Shown here: positions 17,245-25,745 of the stretch, one piece after another
Position numbering within the stretch: position 1 is the first letter of the stretch
Layout: each line of letters begins with the position of its first letter
DNA from: an uncultured Eubacteriales bacterium
GTDB lineage: Bacteria; Bacillota; Clostridia; Oscillospirales; CAG-272
DNA: 64,000 nt
Reading direction: 5' to 3'
Assembly (NCBI GenBank): GCA_934462825.1
Contig: CAKSIP010000001.1
Span: forward strand, 1-64,000
Made by a program: the position numbers and the translations under genes
Notes under the pieces: generated by a model
Seen by the model: only the letters and a program-made list of their open reading frames with translations
Told to the model about the DNA's origin: nothing
The model's database searches: none

Positions 17245-17271
17245 TCCCGGAAGCCGGAAGGAGGCGTATCC

Positions 17272-18600
17272 ATGTTCCAAAGCCTGAGTGAAAAGCTCTC
17301 CAACGCTTTTCAAAAATTCAAAAATAAAGGCAAGCTCACCGAAGCCGATGTCAAAGCGGGCATGCGTGAGATCAAGCTGGCCTTGCTTGAGGCCGATGTC
17401 AATTTCAAGGTCGTAAAGGACTTTATCAATATCGTTTCCGAACGGGCCGTCGGCTCGGAAGTGCTGGAATCGCTCATGCCGGCACAGCAGGTCATTAAAA
17501 TCGTAAATGAAGAAATGACAAAGCTCATGGGCGGCTCGCAAAGCAAGCTGATTATTTCGTCCAAACCTCCCACCGTCATCATGATGGTCGGTCTTCAGGG
17601 CGCCGGAAAAACCACCCATGCGGGCAAGCTCGCCGGCCTGTATAAAAAACAGGGCAAGCATCCCCTTCTCGTTGCCTGCGACGTTTATCGTCCTGCGGCC
17701 ATCAAGCAGTTGGAAATCGTAGGAGGACAGCTGGACATTCCCGTTTTTCAAATGGGCAACCAGACCTCTCCCGTAAAGATTGCAGAAGAAGGCGTCCGCT
17801 ATGCCATCCAAAAGGGCTACGACATGGTATTCATTGATACGGCAGGACGGCTGCACATTGATGAAGCCCTGATGGAGGAGCTTCAGCAAATCAAAGAAAA
17901 AACACAGCCCTCGGAAATTCTTCTTACGGTGGATGCGATGATCGGTCAGGACGCCGTCAATGTGGCCAAGACCTTCAACGACATTTTGGACATCACCGGC
18001 GTTGTGCTGACGAAAATGGACGGAGATACCCGCGGCGGCGCCGCGCTTTCGGTGAAATATATAACCGGAAAGCCCATTAAATTCATCGGAACCGGGGAAA
18101 AGCTGGACATGATTGAACCGTTTTACCCCGACCGCATGGCAAGCCGAATCCTCGGCATGGGGGACGTTCTCTCTTTAATTGAAAAAGCCGAGCAGGCCTA
18201 CGACGAAAAGAAAGCCAAGGAGCTGGAAAAAAAGATCCGTCAGGCCACCTTTACTTTGGATGACTACTTAGATCAGTTCCAGCAAATCAAAAATATGGGA
18301 AGCATTGATCAATTGGTGGGCATGATGCCGGGCGTGAAGCCGGGCGCCTTGAAAGATGCCAAAATTGATGAAAAAGCGGTGGCGCGCACCGAGGCCATTA
18401 TCAAATCCATGACCAAGGAAGAACGCAACAAACCGGAAATTCTCGGCGCTTCCCGCAAAAAGCGGATTGCTTTGGGCAGTGGAACCACGGTGGAGGAGGT
18501 CAACAAGCTGTTAAAGCAATTTGATCAAATCACAAAAATGATGAAGCAATTCTCCGGCAACGGAAAATTCAAAAAGGGCAAAATGAAGCTTCCCTTTTAA
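17272..18600 (+). CDS. ffh: Signal recognition particle protein Ffh (SRP54)
   Basis: Ffh binds 4.5S/SRP RNA and signal sequences and, through its GTPase, delivers ribosomes to FtsY at the membrane. The 442 residues show the helical N domain, the G domain with GLQGAGKTTHAGKLA (P-loop), DVYRPAAIKQL, DTAGRLHIDEAL and TKMDGDTRGGAALS, and a C-terminal Met-rich M domain beginning around residue 300 (IKNMGSIDQLVGMMPG, RKKRIALGSGTTVEEVNKLL). GGAGG lies nine bases before the ATG. It is co-transcribed with ylxM, rpsP and khpA. Length is normal. Confidence 0.98.
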   Translation: MFQSLSEKLSNAFQKFKNKGKLTEADVKAGMREIKLALLEADVNFKVVKDFINIVSERAVGSEVLESLMPAQQVIKIVNEEMTKLMGGSQSKLIISSKPPTVIMMVGLQGAGKTTHAGKLAGLYKKQGKHPLLVACDVYRPAAIKQLEIVGGQLDIPVFQMGNQTSPVKIAEEGVRYAIQKGYDMVFIDTAGRLHIDEALMEELQQIKEKTQPSEILLTVDAMIGQDAVNVAKTFNDILDITGVVLTKMDGDTRGGAALSVKYITGKPIKFIGTGEKLDMIEPFYPDRMASRILGMGDVLSLIEKAEQAYDEKKAKELEKKIRQATFTLDDYLDQFQQIKNMGSIDQLVGMMPGVKPGALKDAKIDEKAVARTEAIIKSMTKEERNKPEILGASRKKRIALGSGTTVEEVNKLLKQFDQITKMMKQFSGNGKFKKGKMKLPF

Positions 18601-18676
18601 CTTTAACCTTAATGTTTTTTGATTTATATAAAAATTTATATAAAAAATATTTATTTTATCTTGGAGGATAAAAACC

Positions 18677-18922
18677 ATGGCAGTAAAAATCAGACTCAGA
18701 AGAATGGGCGCAAAAAAGGCTCCCTTCTACCGCATCGTTGTTGCAGACAGCCGTTTCCCCCGTGACGGAAGATTCATTGAGGAGATCGGTTACTACAACC
18801 CCCTGACCACCCCCGTCGAAATCAAAATCGACAGCGACAAAGCCAAAGCCTGGATCAAAAACGGCGCACAACCCACCGAAACAGTCAAAGCCCTTCTGAA
18901 AAAGAACGGTGTCATTGATTGA
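18677..18922 (+). CDS. rpsP: 30S ribosomal protein S16
   Basis: S16 is an early-assembling protein of the small ribosomal subunit. The 81-residue product reads MAVKIRLRRMGAKKAPFYRIVVADSR at the N-terminus and IGYYNPLTTP in the middle, both diagnostic. GGAGG precedes the ATG by eight bases. A 76-base AT-rich gap separates it from ffh. The next gene, khpA, follows 18 bases after its stop; the rpsP-khpA pair is a conserved neighbourhood in Bacillota. Confidence 0.98.
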   Translation: MAVKIRLRRMGAKKAPFYRIVVADSRFPRDGRFIEEIGYYNPLTTPVEIKIDSDKAKAWIKNGAQPTETVKALLKKNGVID

Positions 18923-18940
18923 TTTTGCGGAGAACCCACT

Positions 18941-19177
18941 ATGACAGATCTTAAACAAACCCTGCTTGACATAGCTTCCGCTATCGTTGATACACCGCAA
19001 GAGGTTGCCGTGATCAGCGAAGAAAACGGAGACACCGTCAATCTTACACTCAGCGTTGCTCCGGACGATATGGGCATGGTCATCGGAAGGCACGGCAAGA
19101 TCGCCAAGGCCATCCGCACGGTCATGAAAGCCGCCGCCAACACTTGCGGCAAAAAGGTAAACGTTGAGATCAAATAA
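18941..19177 (+). CDS. khpA: KH-domain RNA-binding protein KhpA
   Basis: KhpA is a small single-KH-domain protein that in streptococci and clostridia pairs with KhpB/Jag to bind many RNAs and influence cell elongation. The 78-residue product carries the RNA-contacting GxxG loop as GRHG in MVIGRHGKIAKAIRTVMKAAA (about residues 46-66). GGAG lies about nine bases upstream. It is the last gene of the operon; a strong hairpin terminator starts almost at its stop codon. Confidence 0.95.
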   Translation: MTDLKQTLLDIASAIVDTPQEVAVISEENGDTVNLTLSVAPDDMGMVIGRHGKIAKAIRTVMKAAANTCGKKVNVEIK

Positions 19178-19178
19178 C

Positions 19179-19230
19179 AAAAAGACGGCCGCCACGCGCT
19201 ATGTTTCATCAGCGCCGCGGCCGTCTTTTT
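19179..19230 (+). terminator. Terminator of the SRP/rpsP operon
   Basis: AAAAAGACGGCCGC pairs with GCGGCCGTCTTTTT around a loop of about 24 bases, ending in five T. The T-run ends 23 bases before the next start codon. Confidence 0.85.
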
Positions 19231-19252
19231 ATCAACACAAGGAGGCTCTCCC

Positions 19253-20002
19253 ATGGAAATATCCGATGTATCCTTGGCGGCGATTGGCATAGATCCGTCG
19301 CTTTATTCAAAGGAAGAAAAAAAGCAAATCGGAGACGATGTGGATCAGCTGCTGCAAGGCGATCCGAAATCGCTCTTGGCCTCGATCGATCCGGCGGTAT
19401 CCAAGGAACACGTGCTGCGGGAAAAAGCGAAAAAATCACACGATTGGATGTTTGAGGCTCTCCGGGCGCTGGAGCATTCGATGGCCGATTTTGCAAGACA
19501 GCCGGAGCTTGGAAACCTGTCGGTAAGGCCACTGTCCGAAAAGCAAATTTCCGCCTTGCTTGACCGTGTTTCCGGTCTGTTGCAGCAAGCGGAAATCACA
19601 GCAGAACGCGTGACCGCGGCCACCTCCGCCGTTTCCTCTTGCATCCTGGAGCTGGCCGAAATCGGAAACGAATACAACCTCCGGTTAGCGCGCCTCGGAC
19701 GGCTCCGCATTGCCTGCGCCTTGGCGACCGCTCATACGGGAAAGGTCTGCGACGACGCCGGGCTTGACTCGGTCACGGCAGATGTCTATGACCATTTGCT
19801 TGACTTGACAAACTGCATCGAGGCTTTGAAGGATCGCAATGCGATCTGCTCCTCCGCGATCAACGAAAAAATCCCGCAGTATCTGGATCGCATGGCCGAA
19901 GCGCTGGACGTTCCCCACGAGGGACACAGGTTCCGGCCCAAAGAAACCGCCGAGGCCGCGGGAGCCATCTGCCGGATTTTGCGCGACATTTTGAACAGTT
20001 GA
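19253..20002 (+). CDS. Unknown helical protein
   Basis: I do not recognise this 249-residue protein. It has no signal peptide or membrane segment and is predicted largely alpha-helical. A charged N-terminal third is followed by heptad-like stretches around residues 90-150 (SALLDRVSGLLQQAEITAERV) and a Cys/Asn-containing helical C-terminal part. The ATG at 19253 has a strong AAGGAGG. It sits between the khpA terminator and glpK, 28 bases ahead of glpK, so the two are probably co-transcribed. No function should be read from this. Confidence 0.8.
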   Translation: MEISDVSLAAIGIDPSLYSKEEKKQIGDDVDQLLQGDPKSLLASIDPAVSKEHVLREKAKKSHDWMFEALRALEHSMADFARQPELGNLSVRPLSEKQISALLDRVSGLLQQAEITAERVTAATSAVSSCILELAEIGNEYNLRLARLGRLRIACALATAHTGKVCDDAGLDSVTADVYDHLLDLTNCIEALKDRNAICSSAINEKIPQYLDRMAEALDVPHEGHRFRPKETAEAAGAICRILRDILNS

Positions 20003-20030
20003 CAAATTCGGAAAGGAGCGATACATAAGG

Positions 20031-21527
20031 ATGAAAAAATATATTCTTGCGTTTGACCAGGGAACGACAAGTTCCCGGTGTATTGTCTTTGATATGAGCC
20101 GCGGGGGGATTCCCGTCGGCAACGCGTCCAAAGAATTTCCCCAGATCTTCCCTGCCGACGGCTGGGTAGAACATGATCCCGCCGATATATTAAATACACA
20201 AATCGAATCGGCCAAAAACGCCATGGCGCTTTGCGGTGCAGAGGCCAAGGATGTGGCCGCCATCGGCATCACCAATCAGCGGGAAACCACCGTGGTATGG
20301 GATCGAAGCACGGGAGAACCGATCTATAACGCCATCGTATGGCAATGCCGACGCACGGCGGAGGATTGTAACCGCCTGCAAGCAGAAGGTGCCGGCGACA
20401 TGATCCATCAAAAAACCGGATTGATTCCCGATGCTTACTTTTCCGGCACGAAGCTCAAATGGATTTTGGATCACGGAAACGGCGCGCGCCAAAAGGCGCA
20501 AAACGGAAGTCTCATGTTCGGAACGGTGGACTCCTGGTTAATTTACAATCTTACAGGCCGAAAAGCGCACGTTACGGACGTTTCCAACGCTTCGCGCACC
20601 ATGCTTTTCAATATTCACACGATGGATTGGGACGAAGAGCTTCTAAAGCTTTTGGACATTCCCCGCTGCATTTTGCCCCAAGTTCTTCCCTCCTGCGCCT
20701 TGTTCGGCTACACAGACAAGTCATGGTTCGGCGCCGAAATTCCCATCATGGGCGTGGCGGGCGATCAGCAGGCGGCCTTGTTCGGCCAATGCTGCTTTGA
20801 CGAAGGCGAATGCAAAAACACCTATGGCACCGGCGGTTTTATGCTGATGAACACGGGAAGCACTCCCATTCTCTCCAAGGCCGGCCTGCTCACCACCATT
20901 GCATGGAAGCTGGACGGCAAGGTGACCTATGCGCTGGAAGGCTCCGTCTTTATTTGCGGGGCAGCTATCCAATGGCTTCGGGACGGCTTGCAGCTTTTCA
21001 ACTATGCTTATCAAAGCGAGGAAATGGCCCGCTCGGTCAGCGATTGCGGTGGCGTTTACTTTGTGCCCGCCTTTGTCGGTTTGGGCGCGCCCTATTGGGA
21101 TCCATACGCCCGCGGACTATTGATAGGGCTTTCCCGTGCCACCGGACGCGGCCATGTGGTGCGTGCGGTTTTGGAATCCATGGCATATCAAACCCTGGAT
21201 GTTCTCAAAGCCATGGAGCGGGAATCGCACAATTGCATTCCGGCATTAAAGGTTGACGGAGGCGCCTGCGCCAACAACCTTTTGATGGAATTTCAAGCCG
21301 ACATTCTCAGCATCCCCGTTATCCGTCCTCAATATGTGGAAACGACCGCCATGGGCGCCGCCCATCTGGCCGCTCTCGGCGCAGGCATTTACACCTCCAC
21401 GGAAGAAATCAAAAAAGCCTGCCAAGCCGAGCGGAGCTTCCTTCCCTCCATGTCGGAAAACGAAAAGGAAATCAAGCTGGCGCTCTGGCACAAAGCGGTG
21501 GCTCGTTCGCTCGCTTGGGCCAAGTAA
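20031..21527 (+). CDS. glpK: Glycerol kinase
   Basis: GlpK phosphorylates glycerol to sn-glycerol-3-phosphate with ATP in the cytosol, the entry step of glycerol catabolism. The 498-residue FGGY-family protein shows AFDQGTTSSRCIVFD, IGITNQRETTVVWDR, and the C-terminal ATPase part with GGVYFVPAFVGLGAPYWDP and VDGGACANNLLMEFQAD. All are in the usual order and the length is typical. The ATG at 20031 follows AAGG closely, with GGAG further upstream. No glycerol facilitator or dehydrogenase is adjacent. A terminator follows at 21552. Confidence 0.97.
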   Translation: MKKYILAFDQGTTSSRCIVFDMSRGGIPVGNASKEFPQIFPADGWVEHDPADILNTQIESAKNAMALCGAEAKDVAAIGITNQRETTVVWDRSTGEPIYNAIVWQCRRTAEDCNRLQAEGAGDMIHQKTGLIPDAYFSGTKLKWILDHGNGARQKAQNGSLMFGTVDSWLIYNLTGRKAHVTDVSNASRTMLFNIHTMDWDEELLKLLDIPRCILPQVLPSCALFGYTDKSWFGAEIPIMGVAGDQQAALFGQCCFDEGECKNTYGTGGFMLMNTGSTPILSKAGLLTTIAWKLDGKVTYALEGSVFICGAAIQWLRDGLQLFNYAYQSEEMARSVSDCGGVYFVPAFVGLGAPYWDPYARGLLIGLSRATGRGHVVRAVLESMAYQTLDVLKAMERESHNCIPALKVDGGACANNLLMEFQADILSIPVIRPQYVETTAMGAAHLAALGAGIYTSTEEIKKACQAERSFLPSMSENEKEIKLALWHKAVARSLAWAK

Positions 21528-21551
21528 AACCCTTATTTCGTACATTTTGCA

Positions 21552-21594
21552 AAATATCCGCAGAAAGTCCTGCTTTCTGCGGATATTTCTTTTT
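21552..21594 (+). terminator. Terminator after glpK
   Basis: A 16-base-pair perfect stem (AAATATCCGCAGAAAG and complement), five-base loop, then a T-rich run. Confidence 0.9.
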
Positions 21595-21638
21595 CTCTGT
21601 GCCAAACTAAAGGCAAAGAGTTGTGGGAGGGATCAAGC

Positions 21639-22592
21639 ATGCTCAACATCCGAAAATGCGCCATTATCGGCTGCGGAAATGTAGGCGCCACCGTTGCCTA
21701 TACCTTGATGATCGACGGAATTTTTTCCGAGATCGTCCTCATTGACACCAATCAGCGCAAGGCAGAGGGAGAGGCCATGGATTTAAACCACGGAATGCCG
21801 TTTGGCTCCCCCTGCAATATTTATGCCGGCGCTTACCGGGATCTTACCGACTGCTATCTCATCATTATCACCGCCGGCGCCGGGCAAAAGCCGGGGGAAA
21901 ACCGGCTGGAGCTTGTCAAAAAAAATTCCGCCATCTTCCGTTCGATCATCGACAGCATTGCGGAATACAACCGCGAGGCCGTGCTTTTGGTTGTCACCAA
22001 CCCGGTGGACATACTGACATACGTCACGCTCCGTCGTTCGGGCTTTCCGCCGGAGCGAGTCATCGGCTCGGGAACGGTGCTCGACACAGCGCGGCTGAAA
22101 TATCTGCTTGGGCAACGCTTCGGCGTGGACAGCCGAAACGTCCACGCCTTTATCCTTGGGGAACACGGAGACAGCGAGTTGCCGATTTTCAGCAGTGCCA
22201 ATGTATCCGGTGTGGATCTGAACCGCTATGATTCGCTCTGCGGGCAAGACACGCAAACGCTGAACGAGCTGTTCTCCGATGTCAAAAGCAGTGCCTATCG
22301 TATTATCGAAGCCAAGGGCGCCACGTACTATGCCATCGGAGAATCGGTCAAGCGCATTTGTCGGGCGCTTGTCCGGGACGAAAACGCCATCCTCCCCGTT
22401 TCGGTTTTCGCCAGGGGAGAATACGGGATTCACGACATTTGCCTGGGCCTTCCCTCCATCGTGGGCATCGGCGGCATCAAACGGGTGTTGGAAATCCCGT
22501 TAAGCGAGCAGGAGCGGTTTTTGCTTCGGGCATCGGCGGCGGCCTTGAAAAAAGCCGCGGCGGAGCTGGATCCAACGCTCTCCGCCGTTTAA
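21639..22592 (+). CDS. ldh: L-lactate dehydrogenase
   Basis: LDH interconverts pyruvate and L-lactate with NADH at the end of fermentation. The 317-residue protein has the Rossmann start CAIIGCGNVGATVAYTLM, the active-site loop with AGAGQKPGENRLELV, and the catalytic histidine in LGEHGDSELP. In the loop, Gln at the substrate-selecting position favours pyruvate over oxaloacetate. VTNPVDILTYV and the tail are also typical. The ATG at 21639 follows GGGAGG by seven bases; an upstream in-frame start is less likely. It is bounded by terminators at 21552 and 22598, so is likely transcribed alone. Confidence 0.95.
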   Translation: MLNIRKCAIIGCGNVGATVAYTLMIDGIFSEIVLIDTNQRKAEGEAMDLNHGMPFGSPCNIYAGAYRDLTDCYLIIITAGAGQKPGENRLELVKKNSAIFRSIIDSIAEYNREAVLLVVTNPVDILTYVTLRRSGFPPERVIGSGTVLDTARLKYLLGQRFGVDSRNVHAFILGEHGDSELPIFSSANVSGVDLNRYDSLCGQDTQTLNELFSDVKSSAYRIIEAKGATYYAIGESVKRICRALVRDENAILPVSVFARGEYGIHDICLGLPSIVGIGGIKRVLEIPLSEQERFLLRASAAALKKAAAELDPTLSAV

Positions 22593-22597
22593 GTGAC

Positions 22598-22642
22598 AAG
22601 GGGAAGCTAAAAAACTCAAAATGAGTTTTTTAGCTTCCCCTT
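22598..22642. terminator. Terminator between ldh and the lipoprotein gene, long-hairpin family
   Basis: A perfect 20-base-pair stem, AAGGGGAAGCTAAAAAACTC and complement, around AAAAT. It lies between two convergent genes. Confidence 0.9.
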
Positions 22643-22653
22643 AATTGGCTTCG

Positions 22654-24393
22654 CTATACTTCCGTATATCCCAAAATCATTTGCGATACTTTTCCCGAAG
22701 CGTAGCCAATATAATAATTCTCCCCTGTATGGAACATATGCTCGTTTTCATCCGATTGATCGATAAATTCAATCAGATTTTTGTACTTGCCGTTCCAATC
22801 ATGAATCAAGAGGCTGTGCGTCCAGGAATAAACCACATAAAGCAAGTTATCATCGCAATCCATGCCTTGACAAGTATACCTCGTTGAAACCTCCACGGGT
22901 ACCTTCTTTTTCATAACGAAGTCGTCGTCATAAATGACAAACTCTCCGCTGTACATCGCGTATCGGCGCAGATTGGCATTATAGGAAATCCCGGCCCACG
23001 AGCCGTACAGATCCTTCTCGTATTTAAATTGCAAAGTATCCGCGTCCAGGAAGGTTACGCGTTTAGAATGAACAAAGCAATGCGCCACGCCGATCTCATG
23101 GGTATAGGGGTTATACAAAAGATCATTGCCGTGATCCAATGCCAGCGGCTCGCTTTGAGCCACCTTTTTGCCGGTAGCCAGGTCGGTTTTCACAATGTAT
23201 CCCTTGTCACTGTCGTTGATAAAGGCCGTGTAAATGTACGTTCCGTCCGTACATCCGCCCTGCGCGCCATAGTAGTTTCCAAAAGACATTTTATGATTGA
23301 CATAAAAAAGCGGCTTGGTGGCGATTTTCATGGCTTTGCCTGTTTTAAGCGCCATTTCACCAAAGCTGCCGTCACGGATTGCCCAGCAACACGTGCCTTC
23401 CTGCAAGCAAAGCACATCGTTCTCTTTTTCCGCCGTGGAGAGATAGTTTTGAAATAGCTGCGTGGCAAAATACAAATCCTCCTGATTTTTGACGTGCAAG
23501 CAGGCATGCGTGCCTTTGACAGTCAGATAGGCATTTTCATGATTTTTTTCATCTTGATCGGCTATCGCGGCGCAGGCTTCCTCCGGCACGCAAAAATACA
23601 GCCGGAACGGATGCGCCTCCTCACTCACCTTGTTGACGGGAAGCAGAGGCAAATAATAGCCGGCATAGGAGGCAAGAAAGTCCTGCACTTCTTTGGCAAA
23701 CTTTTCTTCGGAGCCTTTCGGCGTCGGAGAATACACCAGGACAAATTTTTTAAGGGACGTCCCGTTGATTTTCAAATCCTTTACCGGATATTCCTTCCGC
23801 AAATAAAAATAATTCTGCTCGGAGGTTATAAAGTCCTCCCGGCTTCCGGCTTCGTCCAAAGAAAGGCTGTGCAGCAGCGAGGACAACGCCTTTTCCAACG
23901 ACGATGCCGTATAGCCTGCCACAACGATGGTATGACCTATAACGCGATAGCCGTAATCCTCGGCCCGCAGGGGTTCCATCACGCTTTTGCTGATGGCGCG
24001 GTTGGTGTTCCCCACCAAAATTTCATATCCGTTTTCGTCCGGCTCCACGATGCTATCCCGTGTGATCGCCAAACGTATCCCCAAGGCCTTTTGAAGCTGG
24101 ACTTGAAAACGATACAAGGCCTCACTCAAATCGGAAGCCACGTCCCCGGCACAGACGATTTGATATTTGGGCAAATCCTCTCGTTTTATCCGGTAAATCG
24201 GCTCCGGCTCCTCTTCGGTTTTCCCCGAAGTGGGGCTTGGTGTCTGCTCTTGAGAGGGCTTTGCTGTCGCACTTTCCGACACAGAGGGCGACGGCACATT
24301 CTCCGGCCTGCAAGACACCATGGCCTGCAGCACCAAAAGCATAGCCAGCATCCATAATACGCTCACCCGTATCAAGCGTGCATATTTCTTCAT
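22654..24393 (-). CDS. Predicted lipoprotein with C-terminal propeller-like region
   Basis: The 579-residue product starts with a lipoprotein signal peptide ending at Cys28 (AMVSC), followed by a Ser/Pro/Thr/Glu-rich linker to about residue 65. The next region (about 70-200) contains NGYEILVGNTNRAIS. This resembles the non-catalytic N-terminal domains found beside glycoside hydrolases and carbohydrate-binding proteins in gut Clostridia. The C-terminal 230 residues have repeated Tyr/Asp-rich strands (GGCTDGTYIYTAFIND, YNPYTHEIGVAHC) suggesting a beta-propeller. No catalytic residues are recognised, so a polysaccharide-binding role is only a guess. GGAG lies eight bases ahead of the ATG. It follows the rpmA terminator; no promoter of its own was obvious. 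Confidence 0.8.
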   Translation of the reverse strand: MKKYARLIRVSVLWMLAMLLVLQAMVSCRPENVPSPSVSESATAKPSQEQTPSPTSGKTEEEPEPIYRIKREDLPKYQIVCAGDVASDLSEALYRFQVQLQKALGIRLAITRDSIVEPDENGYEILVGNTNRAISKSVMEPLRAEDYGYRVIGHTIVVAGYTASSLEKALSSLLHSLSLDEAGSREDFITSEQNYFYLRKEYPVKDLKINGTSLKKFVLVYSPTPKGSEEKFAKEVQDFLASYAGYYLPLLPVNKVSEEAHPFRLYFCVPEEACAAIADQDEKNHENAYLTVKGTHACLHVKNQEDLYFATQLFQNYLSTAEKENDVLCLQEGTCCWAIRDGSFGEMALKTGKAMKIATKPLFYVNHKMSFGNYYGAQGGCTDGTYIYTAFINDSDKGYIVKTDLATGKKVAQSEPLALDHGNDLLYNPYTHEIGVAHCFVHSKRVTFLDADTLQFKYEKDLYGSWAGISYNANLRRYAMYSGEFVIYDDDFVMKKKVPVEVSTRYTCQGMDCDDNLLYVVYSWTHSLLIHDWNGKYKNLIEFIDQSDENEHMFHTGENYYIGYASGKVSQMILGYTEV

Positions 24394-24422
24394 GACATTT
24401 TCTCCTATTCTATCCCCTATTC

Positions 24423-24460
24423 AAAAAGCGAGTTTTGATCGTTATCAAAACTCGCTTTTT
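24423..24460 (-). terminator. Terminator of the rplU-prp-rpmA operon
   Basis: A perfect 17-base-pair palindrome (AAAAAGCGAGTTTTGAT and complement, CGTT loop) ending in T on either strand, ten bases after rpmA. Confidence 0.9.
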
Positions 24461-24469
24461 GGATTGAAA

Positions 24470-24748
24470 TCAGTCGGCGTACACGCTGACCTGCTTTTTG
24501 TCCTTGTTTTTTTGCTCAAACTTTACCTTGCCCTCGACAAGTGCAAACAGCGTATAGTCCTTACCCATGCCGACGCCTGCGCCTGCATAGATGGAAGAAC
24601 CTCTCTGTCTGACGATAATGTTGCCGGGAACAACGTGCTGACCGTCTGCTTTCTTCACGCCAAGGCGCTTGGATTCGCTATCACGGCCGTTCTTGGTAGA
24701 ACCGACACCTTTTTTATGAGCAAAGAACTGAAGACTAATTCTCAGCAT
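24470..24748 (-). CDS. rpmA: 50S ribosomal protein L27 with cleavable N-terminus
   Basis: L27 contacts tRNA at the peptidyl-transferase centre. The 92-residue product begins MLRISLQFFAHKKG. In Bacillota this N-terminal extension, ending LQFF, must be removed by the Prp protease so that the new N-terminus can reach the active centre. The rest (GSTKNGRDSESKRLGVKKADG, GAGVGMGKDYTLFALVEG) is standard L27. GGAGGTAAGG lies immediately upstream of the ATG at 24748. It is the last gene of rplU-prp-rpmA, 98 bases after prp. Confidence 0.97.
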   Translation of the reverse strand: MLRISLQFFAHKKGVGSTKNGRDSESKRLGVKKADGQHVVPGNIIVRQRGSSIYAGAGVGMGKDYTLFALVEGKVKFEQKNKDKKQVSVYAD

Positions 24749-24846
24749 TATCCTTACCTCCGTTTTTAATTCAGTTGGGTTATTCCGCCAATGTGCCTCT
24801 GGATCCTCTGAACTGCGGAAAAGCTTCAAAGAATCGGAGCGGAAAT

Positions 24847-25206
24847 TTATTCGTAAGCCTGATCCACCGCTTCCACTTGAAGATAGTCGTAATATTCTTC
24901 AAGCATATCGTTCAGCTGGTAGAAGTAAGAGCAGAAAATGCCGGAAACCGCATAGCGCTTTCTTTCATCCTCCTCATACTCCGGCAACGCCGCTTTGGAT
25001 TTCACGGTGATCACCGTAGCCCCTTCGTCCACCGTGTAATCCACATCGGACGCATAAGCCACTTCAATCGTGTTGATAATCAGCATCGTCATAGCTGACA
25101 GTGCCGCGCAGAGAACATCGTCTCCCGCATCCCCGTAGCCGGTATGCCCTTCTTCACGAAAGCCGTAATAAATTCCGTTGTTCCTGTAAAAAACGATTTT
25201 TGTCAT
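24847..25206 (-). CDS. prp: Ribosomal-processing cysteine protease Prp
   Basis: Prp (YsxB family) cleaves the N-terminal extension of L27. The 119-residue protein has its catalytic pair in GHTGYGDAGDDVLCAALSA: His21 and Cys33, the spacing known for the staphylococcal enzyme. It lies between rplU and rpmA, the conserved order. Only 23 bases separate the rplU stop from this ATG. They form a hairpin and I see no clear Shine-Dalgarno site, so translation may depend on coupling to rplU. Confidence 0.95.
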   Translation of the reverse strand: MTKIVFYRNNGIYYGFREEGHTGYGDAGDDVLCAALSAMTMLIINTIEVAYASDVDYTVDEGATVITVKSKAALPEYEEDERKRYAVSGIFCSYFYQLNDMLEEYYDYLQVEAVDQAYE

Positions 25207-25231
25207 AAGTTTCAGAAAATCTGAAAAACTT
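25207..25231 (-). other. Intercistronic hairpin between rplU and prp
   Basis: On the minus strand AAGTTTTTCAGA and TCTGAAACTT can form a ten-base-pair stem with a two-T bulge and three-base loop. It spans the rplU stop codon and ends at the prp ATG, leaving no free ribosome-binding site. Confidence 0.55.
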
Positions 25232-25541
25232 ACGCCTCAACAGACACGATCTGAACCTTGGTGTAAGGCTGTCTGTGACCGATCTTTTTCTTCTCGTTTT
25301 TCTTGGATTTGTACTTCATAACGTAAATCTTTTTCGATTTTCCGTTTTTCAGCACTTTTGCGGTGACCTTTGCACCCTCAACAACAGGAGTGCCAACTTC
25401 AAACGATTGTCCGTTGGACAATGCCTTTACACGATCAAATACAATCGTGTCGCCTTCATTAACTTCGAGCTTTTCAACAAAAATGATGTCGCCCTCGTTA
25501 ACTCTGTACTGCTTTCCGCCGGTTTCAATAACTGCAAACAC
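25230..25541 (-). CDS. rplU: 50S ribosomal protein L21
   Basis: L21 is a core large-subunit protein. The 103-residue product reads FAVIETGGKQYRVNEGD at the N-terminus and has the C-terminal KKIGHRQPYTKVQI signature. The start is taken as GTG at 25541: it lies eight bases after GAGAGG and aligns with the usual M-x-AVIETGGKQ beginning. A second GTG three codons earlier overlaps the ribosome-binding site. It is the first gene of rplU-prp-rpmA and is preceded by an L21-type structured leader and a strong promoter. Confidence 0.97.
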   Translation of the reverse strand: MFAVIETGGKQYRVNEGDIIFVEKLEVNEGDTIVFDRVKALSNGQSFEVGTPVVEGAKVTAKVLKNGKSKKIYVMKYKSKKNEKKKIGHRQPYTKVQIVSVEA

Positions 25542-25551
25542 GAAAAGCACC

Positions 25552-25655
25552 TCTCTTTCAATTTAGTCTCGCTAAATCCGGCGTTTTCTCTGCCTGCAAG
25601 GGAAACGGATTCCCTGCAAAAGAGAAACGCTTACAGCCGGAAATTATGCGGCATA
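25552..25655 (-). ncRNA. L21 leader RNA (ribosomal protein autoregulatory leader)
   Basis: Between the promoter and rplU the transcript folds into a long interrupted stem at 25578-25640. CCGGC pairs with GCCGG outside, GCGTTTCTC with GAGAAAACGC inside, and GCAGGGAA with TTCCCTTGC at the top. Position and architecture match the L21 leader known from Bacillota rplU operons, where L21 is thought to bind its own mRNA. The match is by structure and location; a covariance search would settle it. Confidence 0.7.
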
Positions 25656-25657
25656 TT

Positions 25658-25687
25658 ATTATAGCACTTTTACTTCCGGCTTGTCAA
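25658..25687 (-). promoter_or_regulatory. Promoter of rplU-prp-rpmA
   Basis: Reading leftward, TTGACA (25682-25687), 18 bases, TATAAT (25658-25663). Confidence 0.85.
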
Positions 25688-25745
25688 GCGATTTTTCAAT
25701 TTTTCCGAAAATTCAAAAAAAACGGTGATTTTCCGTCTTGGGCCA

